A program made the position numbers and the translations under genes. From Antedon mediterranea (taxonomy: Eukaryota > Echinodermata > Crinoidea > Comatulida > Antedonidae): DNA of 64,000 bases. Under the pieces are notes generated by a model, which was not told the origin of the DNA, did no database searches, and worked only from the letters and a program-made list of their open reading frames with translations. Shown in pieces: positions 21,488 through 32,084 of this stretch. Location of the stretch: positions 11,723,001 through 11,787,000 of the forward strand of contig NC_092674.1 in the NCBI RefSeq assembly GCF_964355755.1, given 5' to 3'. Within the stretch, counting starts at the first letter, position 1. The number at the start of each line of letters is the position of its first letter.

Positions 21488-22104
21488 ATAATTAGAGAAT
21501 CAACCTAGTAGATTTCCCGTAATACCAAAACCTTTCAATGGTGTGGCAAACTATCAAAAGCCTTTTTATAGTGTAAATAGACACAATTAAAACTATCAAG
21601 GTTATCCAAGTTAGTAGTACAATTCTCAAGGACATCAAGTAGTTGTAATGCACATACCTTGTCTGAATCCAAATTGTTCGTTGCACAAAAGACCATTACT
21701 CTCAAGATACATTACAAGTTTATTCCTAATAATCCTTTCCATCATTTTCCCTATAACTGACGTTAAACTAACCGGTCTGTAGTTAGCCGGGTCCTTCTTT
21801 TTACCTTTTTAAAAGATAGGTATTACAGTTGCCACCTTCCATGATAGAGCAATTTGATCCTTTAATTCAATCAAAACCCGTGGGTGACAGCCATCAGGGC
21901 CAGCTTACTTATCCATAACTAATTTAGACAACAGCTTTTTAATATCTTAAACTCAATATCTGACAAAGAAGCCTCAATCTTTTTATCAAGATTCATAACT
22001 TTTATGTGAACCGTTTTCCAGTTGTTTCGAAAATCTGTGTTTTGAGTACTGATGAATTCCTCCACTTCCTTCTTTCCTGCAATAAAAAAAAAGTAGTCAT
22101 GTTA

Positions 22105-22680
22105 AATTTAGCTGTTTTTAATTTTATATTTGACTTGTTGTTACTTAAAAGTCAAGTTATAAGCCAAAATACGTTTAAAATGGCGGCCATCTTGGATTTC
22201 AACATGGCGGCTGAAATAGAATATTTACAACTTCTTAATAACAAGATATTTAGAATCCTCAGTATCACAAACATAGGTATAGAGATCATTTTTAACTTGC
22301 TATGTTACTTAAAAGTCAATTTAATAAGCCAAAATATGTTTTTAAATGGCGGCCATCTTGGATTTCAACATGGCGGCTGAAAAAGAATATTTACAACTTT
22401 AATAACAATATATTTGGAATCCTCAGTATCACAAACATAGGTATAGAAACCATTTTTAACTTGCTATGTCACTTAAAAGTCAAGTTATAAACCAAAATAC
22501 GTTTCAAATGGCAGCCGAAATAGAATATTTGCAACTTTAATAACCATATATTTGGAATCTTCACTATCACAAACATAGGTATAGACACCATTTTTAACTT
22601 GCTACGTCATTTAAAAGTCAAGTTATAAGCCAAAATAAGGCTGAAATGGCGGCCATTTTGTTTTTCACATTTTAAGAGTG
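22105..22680. repeat. ~164-bp satellite, about 3.5 units
   Basis: Units begin near 22139, 22303, 22465 and 22604 with ACTTAAAAGTCAA(G/T)TTATA. They contain ATGGCGGCCATCTTGGATTT, and all but the last end in ATAGGTATAGA. The third unit is shortened by loss of part of the GGCGGCCATC block. No coding frame is seen. Confidence 0.85.
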
Positions 22681-22981
22681 AAGATCTAAAAATTGAGCCG
22701 GGTAAACAGCAGATTTGAATTCAGCACCCCAAAATTCCCTAAAACACCTGTTTTTTCACTTTAACACGAAATGCCTACAGCATTTCATTTTTCTCAAATC
22801 TGGACCAGTATAGTCTATTACAAGAGCGAGACGCGAAACTTTAAGATACTTAATTCTATTTGGTCTAGCATATTTTCAGGCGCAGCTATTGATAGTAAAC
22901 CAAATTGATTATACAGTGCTAACCCTAACCCCTCCATACAATGCTAAATAACACCCCCCCCCCCAATTTGACTACTGTAAA
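22681..22981. other. No gene seen; C10 run at 22957
   Basis: Unassigned AT-rich sequence with a CCCCCCCCCC homopolymer near 22957-22966. Confidence 0.5.
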
Positions 22982-23075
22982 GTGTAACATTGTATGGGGC
23001 AGATGCAATAAACATCTAAATCATAAACTTCAAGTGCTTCAAAATAGGGCAGCAACATTAAAACCCAAATTCACA
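22982..23075 (+). mobile_element. Small LINE RT fragment
   Basis: Plus-strand translation gives CNIVWGRCNKHLNHKLQVLQ followed by NRAATL. This matches the conserved block (VWG...NKLQxLQNRAAR) near the end of CR1/L2-type polymerases. Only about 30 codons are recognisable. Confidence 0.65.
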
Positions 23076-23821
23076 TTCCAGTTTTGAATCTTAACCACAA
23101 CTTCAAGTTAATTCCTGTTGACATCTGTAACCTTCTTCGGAGGTTTTAAGAATACACTTCTATATATAAATTTACGTAAGGGCAAAATTCGGTAAATCGC
23201 GCCTTACTTTTAGAATTTTTACTCGATGGTATGTAAAGTTGGTTCGTACTTTCGGTACTGATTTTAACAACCTGATGTAACCCTGTTTACTAATTAAATT
23301 AAGTTAGATAATTAGTTATTGACGATTAAAACGAATTTAGGTTCAACGATTTTCCCCAGATAGGGGTGTTTTCCGATCGTGGTATACACTGTCTAATGGA
23401 TGTCCATCTTGAAAAATACCCGCCACAAAAATGCGAGGAGGTTTCGCATTTTCCTATCTCCTCCTACGATAATTGTTTTTAATAGCTGAAAACCGGTTGA
23501 ACAGCTCGAGTACAGTATCATAATTACTCTAGTAGCTAGATCAACTTTCGTATGCACTTTGAGGTCCAGAGAATTTGACTTCAGAAATTGGTTTAGGGCG
23601 GTCAAACAATCATTTTTGGCTTGGTTACAAATTTTGAAAATGTGGCGAAAGGTCAAAAGGTCAGGGTGAAAGGTCATAAGACCAAACACCAATATGTCCT
23701 TAAATCTCAACAACCAGTGGTCAGAGCGAAGTAATTTTGATTTGCGATGAATGGAACATTCCAATTTCTGTGTCGTTCCACAAGTGTCTATTCCCTCAGG
23801 CGTCGTAAAGGAAAGTACTGT

Positions 23822-24224
23822 TGTCATATTATTTATGTTGTGATTCTCTGTGTTTAGAGAAGGATGCTTTAGACCAGGTCCGCCTTATTATTAGCCAATC
23901 AAAATTGTATAATTTTTGGAGGGAAAATGTTATCCTCCTCTGAAGCCTAAAATTTGCATATCCAGTATAAAAGTAGAATGTAATAGATATTAGAAGAGAA
24001 GAGAGAATAAGATCAAAGTAGATGTACGGAAAGATGATAAAGAAAATATTAAAGCTTGACTGGTAGTGGTAGAAAGATGTATTAATCGAATTACAAGGAA
24101 TAAAAGTTCTAGTTGAGTTAAATATACTTTTTGTATGAGTTATCATTCAGTGACAGCAGTGTACGTCGCGTGGAAATATATACGCCTGAGAAAGCTCGGA
24201 ACCAACTAAGATAAATTCACTACA
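23822..24224. mobile_element. Solo LTR with 5-bp target duplication
   Basis: A 403-bp insertion, TGTCATATT...TTCACTACA, is flanked by ACTGT on both sides (23817-23821 and 24225-24229). The other copy of element B at about 48650-48660 shows the uninterrupted site with a single ACTGT, so the insertion limits are certain. It contains a TATA-type motif CAGTATAAAAG near 23963. Plain TG...CA ends, size and 5-bp duplication fit a solo LTR of a Ty3- or BEL-type element. It matches neither LTR family elsewhere in the window. Confidence 0.85.
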
Positions 24225-24877
24225 ACTGTATACTCATAACAGAAATTTGATCCATTTTTTTTTCAATCTGTGCTGCAGAGGTTGGATATAATTTTTTTTA
24301 AACGGATAATGAGCTAGCGTTTTCAGTCGCCGTAATATTTATTACCGATTAAATCGAATTTATGATTTGCCCCGAATAGAGGTGGTTTTCACAAATTGTT
24401 TAACATTATATATAAACATACGTCGTAGTGTATCGTTACATGTAGGCCTACTGCACTATATCAATCGACTACGACGGTGATAGTTTCAACAAAGTATTAC
24501 ATCGCAATGTTTTACTGTGTTTAGTGGTATATTATTTGTAAAACATGTTAATTAAAATTTCGTTACAAAATAAAGAATATATTTTAAAATGTTTCCTCTT
24601 TGCACCCATCCTCTTCCCCATCTCTCAACCATAATGTTACATACAAAACACAAATTAAGTTTGTTTAAATTTGACTTAAACAATTGGTCTCATTGACAAC
24701 TTTCTCTTTCGGAAGTAATTCCCAGTGTGCTAATTTTAGTTGAGTACATAAATCACAGTGTCTATAATCGTTCCTGTAAACGACATATATTATTGTCCTG
24801 CATTATTGTACATTTGAAATCGCCAGTTTTTTAACGCTGAAATTACTGTGTATTCGAGAACCATCTGTGGGCACGAC

Positions 24878-24914
24878 CTAGATGGTACGCGAGCGAAGCG
24901 AGCGTACCATCTAG
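24878..24914. repeat. Palindromic terminus with GCGAGCGAAGCGAGCG core
   Basis: Arms CTAGATGGTACGC and GCGTACCATCTAG (13 bp) surround GAGCGAAGCGA. The same terminus stands at 47393-47429 in the other full copy, and a shorter one at 30802-30829. Confidence 0.9.
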
Positions 24915-25139
24915 TCTTAATAAATTTTGTTTATTCAACTTTATTAAAAATGGTATTTGAGAAACTATACTTATAAATATTATATTTGAATTAATATTTT
25001 AAATTATTGGGAAAGTTAGTTTAATGTTTGTGTATAAGCACAGATATGTATGCAAAATGGGTCCCATATATTATACATCAGCTTGCCAATATGTTCAGCA
25101 GATGGGAACAATTATATGAACTTGTCTATTATGTATTTT
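24915..25139. other. No gene seen
   Basis: AT-rich spacer; satellite-like words appear from about 25060. Confidence 0.5.
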
Positions 25140-25460
25140 AGCCCAGATGTTTGGCAGATGGAACCCATATAGATTAGATATGGGCTTACTCATTATGTAT
25201 TAGCCCAGATGTTTGGCAGCTGGGTCCCATATAGATCATATATGAGCTTGCCCATATGTATTACCCCAGATTTTTGGCAGATGGGTCCCATATAGATTAT
25301 GTATGAGCTTGCCCATATTTTTGGTAGATGGGTCCCATATATATTAGATATGGGCTTACCCATATGTATTAGCCTAGATTTGTGGCAGCTGGGTCCCATC
25401 TAGATTAGGTACGGGCTTGCCCTTATATATTACCCCAGATGTTTGGCAGATGGGTCCCAT
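25140..25460. repeat. ~61-bp satellite, left block
   Basis: Units of about 61 bp contain TTTGGCAGATGGGTCCCATA followed by GCTTGCCCATATGTATTA. Unit marks lie at 25152, 25213, 25275, 25322, 25382 and 25443. The array is split by a LINE insertion and resumes at 25894. Confidence 0.88.
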
Positions 25461-25893
25461 ATTATTATTATTATTATTATTCTTTATTTCATATAAAACA
25501 TCAAAAACATTAGACACCACCATGCCACAAGTTACCACTAGTGGCCAAAGGCCAGATTGTGGGTAACTTTTACATGCATGTACTTAGACCAATAAAAATA
25601 TACAAAATTGAAACATACAAAATAATAAATTATACAAAAATGAGTGAAAATCAGGCGTTAAGCAGGCGGATAAAATAAGGGATTGGGCTGTTACTGAAAC
25701 GGGCGGTTCTGGATGGTAATTGTGAAATGTTATTACTATTACGGAGCAACCTCCCATGACTTTCAAACCGTGTCACCGGTAAAAGATCAGCAGAATGAAC
25801 CGTCTGAGATATTCCCTTGGCAAATTTGAGACTGTGAGCTATTCTCCTTTCAGTAAGGGATGAGATGTTACAGACCTTTAGAGCTTTGTCATA
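25461..25893 (-). mobile_element. 5'-truncated LINE inserted in the satellite
   Basis: On the minus strand a short C-terminal RT stretch reads VHSADLLPVTRFESHG and ends FIRLLNA at 25651, the pattern of L2-type LINE C-termini. The 3' untranslated region ends in an AATAAAG signal and an (ATT/AAT)n tail at 25461-25485. Upstream codons in the same frame come from satellite sequence. Confidence 0.8.
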
Positions 25894-26110
25894 GATTTTA
25901 TGGGCTTGCCCGTATGTATTACCCCAGATGTTTGGCAGATGGGTCGCATATAGAATATATATAGGCTTGCCCATATGTATCAGTCCAGATTTTTGGCAGA
26001 TGGGTGCCACATGGGTTTATCATGGGGAAAACCCATCTGGGATATCCCATAAGGGGTCTTTATTTTTTGAAATATGGGATGGCCCAGATATTTAAGTCAT
26101 GGGCCCCATG
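25894..26110. repeat. ~61-bp satellite, right block
   Basis: Further units with TTTGGCAGATGGGT at 25932 and 25995, decaying into a CCCATGGGCC-containing edge near 26100. Confidence 0.82.
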
Positions 26111-26194
26111 GGCCTGTCTTTGGGATCGGTATAAACAGGCAACATTTTGTGATTAAAACATTCAAATGAATATTCCACCCACCCTTATGTCTTA

Positions 26195-26640
26195 TAATGT
26201 AAAATTCTTCTTTCTGAAACAAGAATTCTATACAAATAAAATCCGTAAATCCTTACTTATTTTAAGAAAAATATTGCTTAAAATAAGAATTTTATTAAAA
26301 CAAAAATTGAAAATTTTTAATTATTTAAAGAAAAATATTGCTTGAAATAAAAATTCTATAAAACAAAAATCGATAATTTTATACCTATTTTAAGAAAAAT
26401 ATTGCTTAAAAATATAATTCAATAAAATAAAAATGGTAAATTTTTACTTATTTTAAGAAAAATAAGGCTTGAAACAAGAATTCTATAAAACAAAAATCTG
26501 ATTTTGTAACTTATTTTAAGAAAGTTTTGCTTGAAACAAGAATTCTATAAAATAAAATCGGCAAATTCTTTCTTATTTCAAGAAAAATATTGCTTGAAAT
26601 AAGAATTTAAATAAACAATTAAATTCTTGGTAAGAATAAT
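26195..26640. repeat. ~64-bp AT-rich tandem array
   Basis: About seven units of AAGAATTCTATAAAA...TCTTACTTATTTTAAGAAAA, closing in shorter TTCTTGGTAAGAAT repeats (26625-26690). Confidence 0.85.
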
Positions 26641-26690
26641 TTTCTTGATAAGAATGTTTGCGATTCTTGGTAAGAATTTTACGATTCTTG

Positions 26691-26989
26691 GTAAGCCAAA
26701 AAGTATTGAAATACGGACGACCAATTAGGGTACTCGCACCCAACGAGCGCATGTTTTGAAAATGAAAATAAAAGAATCAATAAAAATAAGAAAACATGGT
26801 AACACTATGAACAAAGACCCAAAATTGTACAACAACTTACTAAAGAGGAGGCCCCGACAATCCCATTTGGGAAAACCTGAACGATCTATAGATGGCGCTA
26901 TACCATATACGAGATCTAATGGTAACAAGTTCAAGTCACAGAGACTCACTCATGATTAAGCTGCGTCGTTGACCAGCGAAAGCTAGAGT
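26691..26989. other. Unassigned; one 67-residue frame
   Basis: A plus-strand frame at 26756-26959 gives a Lys/Arg-rich peptide with no recognisable domain and no splice or promoter context. TAGATGGCGCTAT at 26890 resembles a word common in dispersed repeats. I do not call a gene. Confidence 0.4.
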
Positions 26990-28030
26990 AAAAAACGTAA
27001 GTTTACGAATTTTATTCGACTTTGGATCATCCAAAAGAAAATTTACTATTTAATATAATAGAATTATCTTTAACAACACAACTATTAAAAAGAAGACAAA
27101 TACGTGAGATAAATCCATTATTGGTAGCATTGACACGACAATACGGCACATAAAGAAGATTACATTTAGAATTACGAGTACGATAACCAACAGCTTTAAC
27201 ATGAAAGGAAAACAAGGAGATAACATTAAAATTGAAACGTGAATTCATACATTTATACAAAAACTGAAGATCGAACATGGAACGACGAGAGACAAGAGAA
27301 GGGAGAGAGACAGATAAAGGAGGGCAGTGACAAGAAGAATACACAAGACGGGTACTATGAGCAGACGTAAACGAATTAGACACGCCAGGATAGTGTTCTG
27401 CGCTTTTTCTCTGCTTGTTGTTGTTCTATGTAATTTATGCTTTTTGTATTGTTTTTGTTTTATTTTTTCTGGATAATAAATGAATATGAATATGAATATA
27501 ACACTACAGTATTCAAGATGGGGACGGACAAGTGAAACATATAAATGAATTAAAGTATTAGAATTTTTAAAACACCAGCAATTACGACGAATCATGCCCA
27601 ACATTATGTTTGCTTTATCAGCAGCATCAACTTGAGGAATAACATTTAAGTTACAGTAGATAATAATACCAAGATCTTTATGACGGTCAATTCTTTCCAA
27701 AACATGATTATTAATGCTGTAATCATATTTGATATATTGTCTTTTCTTTATAATCGTCATAATTTTGCATTTTGGTAAGTTTAAACTCAGCTTCCAGGTG
27801 GTGGTCCATCTGAAGAGAGTACAAAGGTCATATTGAAGGGAAACAGTATCATTAGGGCCATTGATAGTATTAAAGAGTTTAAGGTCATCCGCAAAAAGTA
27901 AGTAAGAAGAAGAAAGATTAGAAGGGAGGTCATTGATAAAGATATTAAATAATACGGTACAAGGATCGAGCTCTGGGGGACTCCAGACAAAACAGCTAGT
28001 AACACAATGCTTGTAATTTTGTATCAAAAT
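26990..28030 (-). mobile_element. CR1/Jockey-type LINE, decayed, minus strand
   Basis: RT palm with LFNIFINDLPSN and LLFADDLKLFN (about 27860-27960), then YVSLVRPHLEYCSV near 27500, and C-terminal residues LQFLYKCMNSRF near 27240. A polyadenylation motif CGAATAAAATTC lies at about 27010. The frame is interrupted at about 27385-27497 by a short foreign segment ending (plus strand) in AATAAATGAATATGAATATG, probably the tail of another LINE or SINE. It is truncated at the 5' end near 28030 and inactive. Confidence 0.8.
27245..28027 (-). pseudogene. LINE reverse transcriptase piece
   Basis: A 260-codon frame. The first 170 residues are RT: FADD near residues 47-50, then DLCTLFRWTTTWKLSLNLPK and HKDLGIIIY. 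The rest is read through the inserted tail and out of frame. The proper C-terminus is in the overlapping frame 27027-27383. Confidence 0.82.
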
Positions 28031-28149
28031 TCAGCGGCTTCGAGTTGAGCTCATTTTGTTATGTGTTACTGTATATTTAACATTATTCTATAATGTCATA
28101 GAAAAATGTTCAATACTATTTATTAGTATTGTTTACAATCTATGCTTGG

Positions 28150-28471
28150 TTACTGGTGCTTTTCCTTCTTTCTTGTTCCTGTTATGTGTTTAAGATTAGT
28201 ACCATGTTGTTTTCTGCGCCGCCACTTAGATCCCCGACGTCTTCTCATTTTATCCAAAAATGTTGTATGTACTGTTCCATTTTCTATTTTTCTTTCTGGC
28301 CATGTTGGGTATCTAAAAGTAATGTTTCTGTAGGTTGACCACCGACGGAAAATAGCCTTTTCAGTAATAAAGAGATGACCACCATGCTTTCTGTACTCAC
28401 TAATATTATAATAGCTGCATTCTAGCGTACTATCCTCATAATAGTGATATGGCACACTAGAGTTTGTAGAA
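28150..28471 (-). CDS. st6galnac-like: ST6GalNAc-like copy 1: motif III/VS terminal exon
   Basis: 322 bp, acceptor CTAATTTAG. PYHYYED gives motif [18 protein letters not shown] contains the motif VS H-x4-E pair; NITFRYPTW follows. Family members usually end near here. This one adds about 45 residues rich in Arg/Lys ([14 protein letters not shown]) before the stop at 28150. Confidence 0.9.
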
Positions 28472-30663
28472 CTAAATTAGAAAATATGTATACAATTTTA
28501 GAATTTGTATTTTTAACATAATGCAGTACCACATTTCAAACCATTTTAAAAGTTATCTGTAACACAACTCACATGAATGGGTATGTAAAATGTATTAAAG
28601 AGGAGAATAAAAATGAATGAAGCTTATGATAGCCACACTGCTATTTACGATGCTATTATTTATGTACTGATTGATATTTATGTATTGTCTGTATGTATGT
28701 ATGTATGTATTATTATTATTGTTGTTGTTGTTGTTGTTTAACATATAATTATTTCAGAGCTTCTACTCTTTACACATTACTAAGACGATAATACGATGGC
28801 ATTAAATAATGAAAACGCACAGAAAACTAGTGTTTTCCAATGAAATGTTTGCTGTATTGCGTTACCTGCAAAAATCCTCATATGCCATCCCGTATACAGT
28901 CATACTAGGGCAGAATTCCATAGCATGCACCATTGTATACCATCCGGTTGTCAGCATAGTTTGAGATTCTTCTCTGTTGTAACAACAATAATATTATTGA
29001 TGATTAAAAATATTGATGATAATTAAATAATAATACAAATGATAGGTAGAAAATAGCAAGAACTGGCTTTTGAAATCAAGAGAATCCACAGAGCAAAAGT
29101 TAGAGTGGTCTTGGAACAATTTAAAAAAAATGCAAAACCATGGCATGAAAAGTTAAATGTACCAGACATTGTATATAGGGAGCGCTCAAATGTCGGCCAT
29201 CCTGGGACCAGCACACATATTGAGGAAGGTGTTATGTCTCTAAGCTGTGGGAAGCGGCAACAACAACAACAAAACACTGGGCATAAACAAAATCAAATTA
29301 AAATATTCATACAAACATCTCTTAGGCCTAATGTTCTAAAGTAAACTTGATTAATCCTATGCTTCCATATTGAATCAATGTCGATTAGGTGAGAGGCAAA
29401 ATGCCAGTGGCTCGGTTATATATGGCGCATTATATTATACAGTACAGGCTTTTTTTTAAACAAGCAAAAGTCATCAACCATATTTCTCAAAGTGCTTACA
29501 AAAAGTTGAACGTATAATAGAACCATTTTAATATAACAATTAAACGTTTGTCATGCAGTAGAACTAATACTTTACTTACATGATACACACTTAACCACAC
29601 AGTAAGGACACATTATGTAGAAGTAATAGTAATAATAATTTTGCCATTTTTTTGCCAGTAATAATGTAGTACCTTGTAAATCCCGTTTCTTGTTTAAATA
29701 GGTCTTCAGCTAAAACCATTCTGGCGGGTAGAGCAGAGTATATTTTAACATTTTGGTAAAGGTTGGCTAGAAGAAAGGCGTAGCGGTATTCTTCGTTTGT
29801 GAGCTTCGGGACTTCTTCAGTCATACTCATCCAACTAATGATACTCATCTGAGTTCGAGTTGTGTTGTTTACTAAGAGCTCTCGCCGTACGGTCTCACTG
29901 CTCAGACCCTTGTTAAAGTTACGGTGGCCCACAACCCTGATGGTCGTGCGAGTGCCCACATCATGTTCAAAGCCAACCACAGAGGCTAGATTCATTCGTA
30001 TGACACAGTGATGTTGATCAATCTCTCTTCCAGCGTTTGATCCTAATAAATGACCAGAGCTTGTCACAACAGCACAGTCATTGCAAATAAGGCGAAGACT
30101 CTAAGAATAATGATCAATAATTAATATTAAATTTAATTTATTATGTTTAATTATTTCGGGTTTTAATCTTCAAAACTTCAATTTCAATTTAATTTATATC
30201 CACAATATAATAACATATAATTATACAGGATAATAAAAGCAATGAAGTAATGTTTTGAAATGTTTTATATCCGGAAGTATGTTAATGACATGAATCACAT
30301 GAGGAAAGTAGGTTAGTGTGGGATCAAACTCTGCCTACAAACAGAGAACATGATCTGTTATAAGATGGTGATGTAGTTTGAAGGTTTTCATGGCGAAATC
30401 AACATGTTGAGATAAAGTTTGAGGTAAAAAAAACTGTTGAGTTTCTCAAATTTATATATTTCCTTATAAGTAGCCAGATAACATCATAAACAATTACCAA
30501 TTAATACCTTATTAGCAGCTAGACTAACATATCCAGGAAATTTTTTACTTATGAGTGATTTTACTCCGAGGGTTAACGTACCATTAAAGAAAGTTAACGT
30601 AAACAACGCCGTCATCACACATGAGTAACAGATTACAAGCAGAAATGGTATTGTTGAATGTTT
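28150..30663 (-). CDS. st6galnac-like: ST6GalNAc-like sialyltransferase, copy 1 (four exons, apparently intact)
   Basis: A GT29 sialyltransferase, a Golgi type II membrane enzyme that moves sialic acid from CMP-sialic acid to a GalNAc-linked acceptor. Exons on the minus strand are 30508-30663, 29673-30100, 28866-28973 and 28150-28471. All introns are GT-AG, and exon phases (0/0, 0/2, 2/2, 2/stop) join into one 337-residue frame, the normal family length. In order it has a hydrophobic anchor (about residues 5-26), a short stem, sialylmotif L ([15 protein letters not shown]...), sialylmotif S ([15 protein letters not shown]), motif III (YHYY) and motif VS (H-x4-E in HLFITE). The motif III/VS region (TEKAIFRRW, then P-x-W) points to the ST6GalNAc III-VI group. 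No ATG lies in frame before the anchor, so a small upstream exon with the start codon is expected. The C-terminal tail is basic. AATAAA at 28119-28124 is a possible poly(A) signal. Confidence 0.88.
28472..28865 (-). other. Intron 3 of copy 1 with microsatellite
   Basis: Contains (GTAT)n, (ATT)n and (GTT)n runs at 28689-28739. GT-AG ends are present on the minus strand. Confidence 0.7.
28866..28973 (-). CDS. st6galnac-like: ST6GalNAc-like copy 1: sialylmotif S exon
   Basis: 108 bp, acceptor ACAACAG and donor TTTTGCAG|GTAAC. Too short to stand out as an open frame. It encodes [20 protein letters not shown] and YGMAYEDFC: motif S with the second conserved Cys that pairs with the motif L Cys. 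Confidence 0.93.
29673..30100 (-). CDS. st6galnac-like: ST6GalNAc-like copy 1: sialylmotif L exon
   Basis: 428 bp, acceptor ATTCTTAG and donor ACAAG|GTACTA. It encodes motif L with the conserved Cys (NDCAVV), [12 protein letters not shown] and FEHDVGTRT, which bind the donor nucleotide. It continues to EDLFKQETG before the splice. Confidence 0.93.
30508..30663 (-). CDS. st6galnac-like: ST6GalNAc-like copy 1: membrane anchor and stem exon
   Basis: 156 bp (52 codons), acceptor TTTCTACTAG and donor AAG|GTATTA. It encodes the hydrophobic segment [20 protein letters not shown] and ends [11 protein letters not shown], the start of the catalytic region in this family. The equivalent exon of copy 2 (42956-43183) is homologous and has an acceptor at the same place, which supports the call. 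Confidence 0.75.
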
Positions 30664-31041
30664 CTAGTAGAAATATAATGATAATAATAATCAGTTCTTC
30701 AAAAAAGATGAGTAAATATAATCGATATCGAATATTTATAACATTCTGTTTCTACTACTTCCATCTTCTTTCTATACAATAACATAATTATATATTATTA
30801 AATGGTATGCTCGCTTCGCTCGCGTACCAGGGGTCTCCACAGATGGTTCTCGAATTCAATAGAACCCACGGGGATATTATTGGGACACTAAACAAAAACG
30901 GAAGTGTCCCCTTAATTGGGGTATTCGGAAATAAAGACAAAATAACGAATACTGGATACCATAAAGAACAATTCATTGATGTGGACGAAACTTGGAGAAA
31001 TTGAGGAGAAATGGAAATTTAACTACGGGGATTGGGCGGTA
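30664..31041. repeat. Fragments of dispersed repeats upstream of copy 1
   Basis: 30802-30829 (ATGGTATGCTCGCTTCGCTC...) is the element B-type palindromic terminus. 30875-30935 carries GTGTCCCCTTAATTGGGGTA, a repeat word common in marine invertebrate genomes. A 65-residue frame at 30807-31004 runs through these repeats and is not a gene. The start codon exon of copy 1 could lie in or beyond this stretch but I could not find it. Confidence 0.55.
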
Positions 31042-31379
31042 CGCGAAATTTTCTTTACTCGTCAGAAAAGGCAGAAATCATGAATAATTCATTACCTTAA
31101 TTATTTTCTATTATAAAGAATTGCAAGATAGCTGATCTACTTCCTAAATATACTAAACCTAACCCTCTAAATAATCTCTCTCAACTATTTAAAAAAAACA
31201 TGTTCTTGAAAGACCTCGAAACGAGGGCTCCAGCGTAATAGGTTAAAGCCTTTACCACTAGACCAAACATTTCGGTTGGCAAACGCTGTTTACACAAATT
31301 ATTTAATATCTCTGCAAGCTTATATAGCGCCCTCTCTAATGTGGCATATTATTATCTGACGAGTAAAGAAAATTTCGCG
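31042..31379. mobile_element. MITE with 24-bp perfect inverted ends
   Basis: CGCGAAATTTTCTTTACTCG(TCAG) at 31042-31065 is exactly inverted at 31356-31379. The 338-bp unit has no coding frame. GGCGG occurs just outside both ends and may be a target duplication, but this is uncertain. Confidence 0.8.
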
Positions 31380-32084
31380 GGCGGCACGGGGTGGTGATGA
31401 TGGAACCGCAGTCATAAAGTTGATTGTATTTATACAGTATAAGAGAACCACACTAAATAAATACAGTAAGACATTCGACGATCGGAGCATGTTTATGTTA
31501 TGTTGTGTTCCGTTATGTTTTCACCATTGGCAGCCATTGGAGTGGAGATGTATCATGGAGGTTGGTGTTTGCCTTCCAATCCCAAGGTCCGGAGTTCAAT
31601 CTTGACTTAGTGCCATATATGGTTATAACTCACACTCTTTCATCTGCACTTTCCTAAGCCTCAAATGAGACTTAGTTTAACTGCATGATGCCTATTATAT
31701 ACTCTACGATAGAACCATTTGATTTCATAAATTTTTATTTGATGTTGTATGAGTAGGTCTAATAAAGTGTATTTTGTATTCTTGTTAGTGTAACCATGTA
31801 CACATCAGTAGGCCTTATAATTCGCTGGTTGGATGGTGACCGAAAACGTGAGCTATAGCCGCAAAAATGACCTAGTTTAGTTCTTATAAGCCTAACTACA
31901 CTCCCAGTTCGATGAATCTTCATGAATCGGTCGTGGATCTAAAATTATCCGAAAGCCACTCTTAGTGTTAAATAAGTTTACTGTTCTGTATACAACACCC
32001 GACACTATTTCTAATCTAAGCATTTGTCGAAATAATGCTCCCTCTATTTACCAAGCAATTTGAAGCTTCAAATACAGATTGGAA
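31380..32084. other. No gene seen; possible tRNA-derived SINE at 31540-31620
   Basis: 31548-31612 reads TGTATCATGGAGGTTGGTGT, then CCAAGGTCCGGAGTTCAATC, which weakly fits a tRNA A box and B box as in SINEs. No tail repeat or target duplication is clear. The rest is unassigned. Confidence 0.35.

Larger units (their letters stand above)
20430..21990 (-). mobile_element. CR1-type LINE, decayed
   Basis: Minus-strand RT pieces in order are: GPDGCHPRVL and NYRPVSLTSV (about 21900-21750), a degenerate KAFDSLP block, SGIPQGSAVCP with FADDTK (21101-21487), then YKSIVRPTLEYCN and VQQRATRLIPGY (20762-20995), and NSFKAKLNF near 20560. The 3' end carries short TTTACTTG repeats (about 20430-20450, plus strand), as in CR1 elements. 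Several frameshifts and stops separate the blocks, so it is inactive. The N-terminal endonuclease is missing. Confidence 0.85.
23161..24914 (-). repeat. Element B, copy 1 (with solo LTR inside)
   Basis: Aligns in reverse with 47393-49514. One end reads TATATATAAATTTACGTAAG and the other is the palindromic ACGAGCG-type terminus at 24878-24914. Blocks shared with all copies include GATCGTGGTATACA, TTCCTATCTCCTCCTACGAT and GAATGGAACATTCC. The alignment is interrupted at 23822-24224 by a solo LTR. The shared sequence has no conserved open frame, so this is a non-autonomous dispersed element of unknown class. Confidence 0.8.

Noticed and set aside
25140-26640. CRISPR-like array
   Set aside because: Units are contiguous with no unique spacers and the context is eukaryotic, so these are satellites.
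27787-28005. Separate small gene in the LINE at 26990-28030
   Set aside because: It is the RT sequence read in a shifted frame.
30788-31004. Short frames on both strands as genes
   Set aside because: They run through a palindromic repeat terminus and GTGTCCCC-type repeat sequence.
31540-31620. A functional tRNA gene
   Set aside because: The A and B box matches are weak and no cloverleaf can be drawn; at most a SINE remnant.
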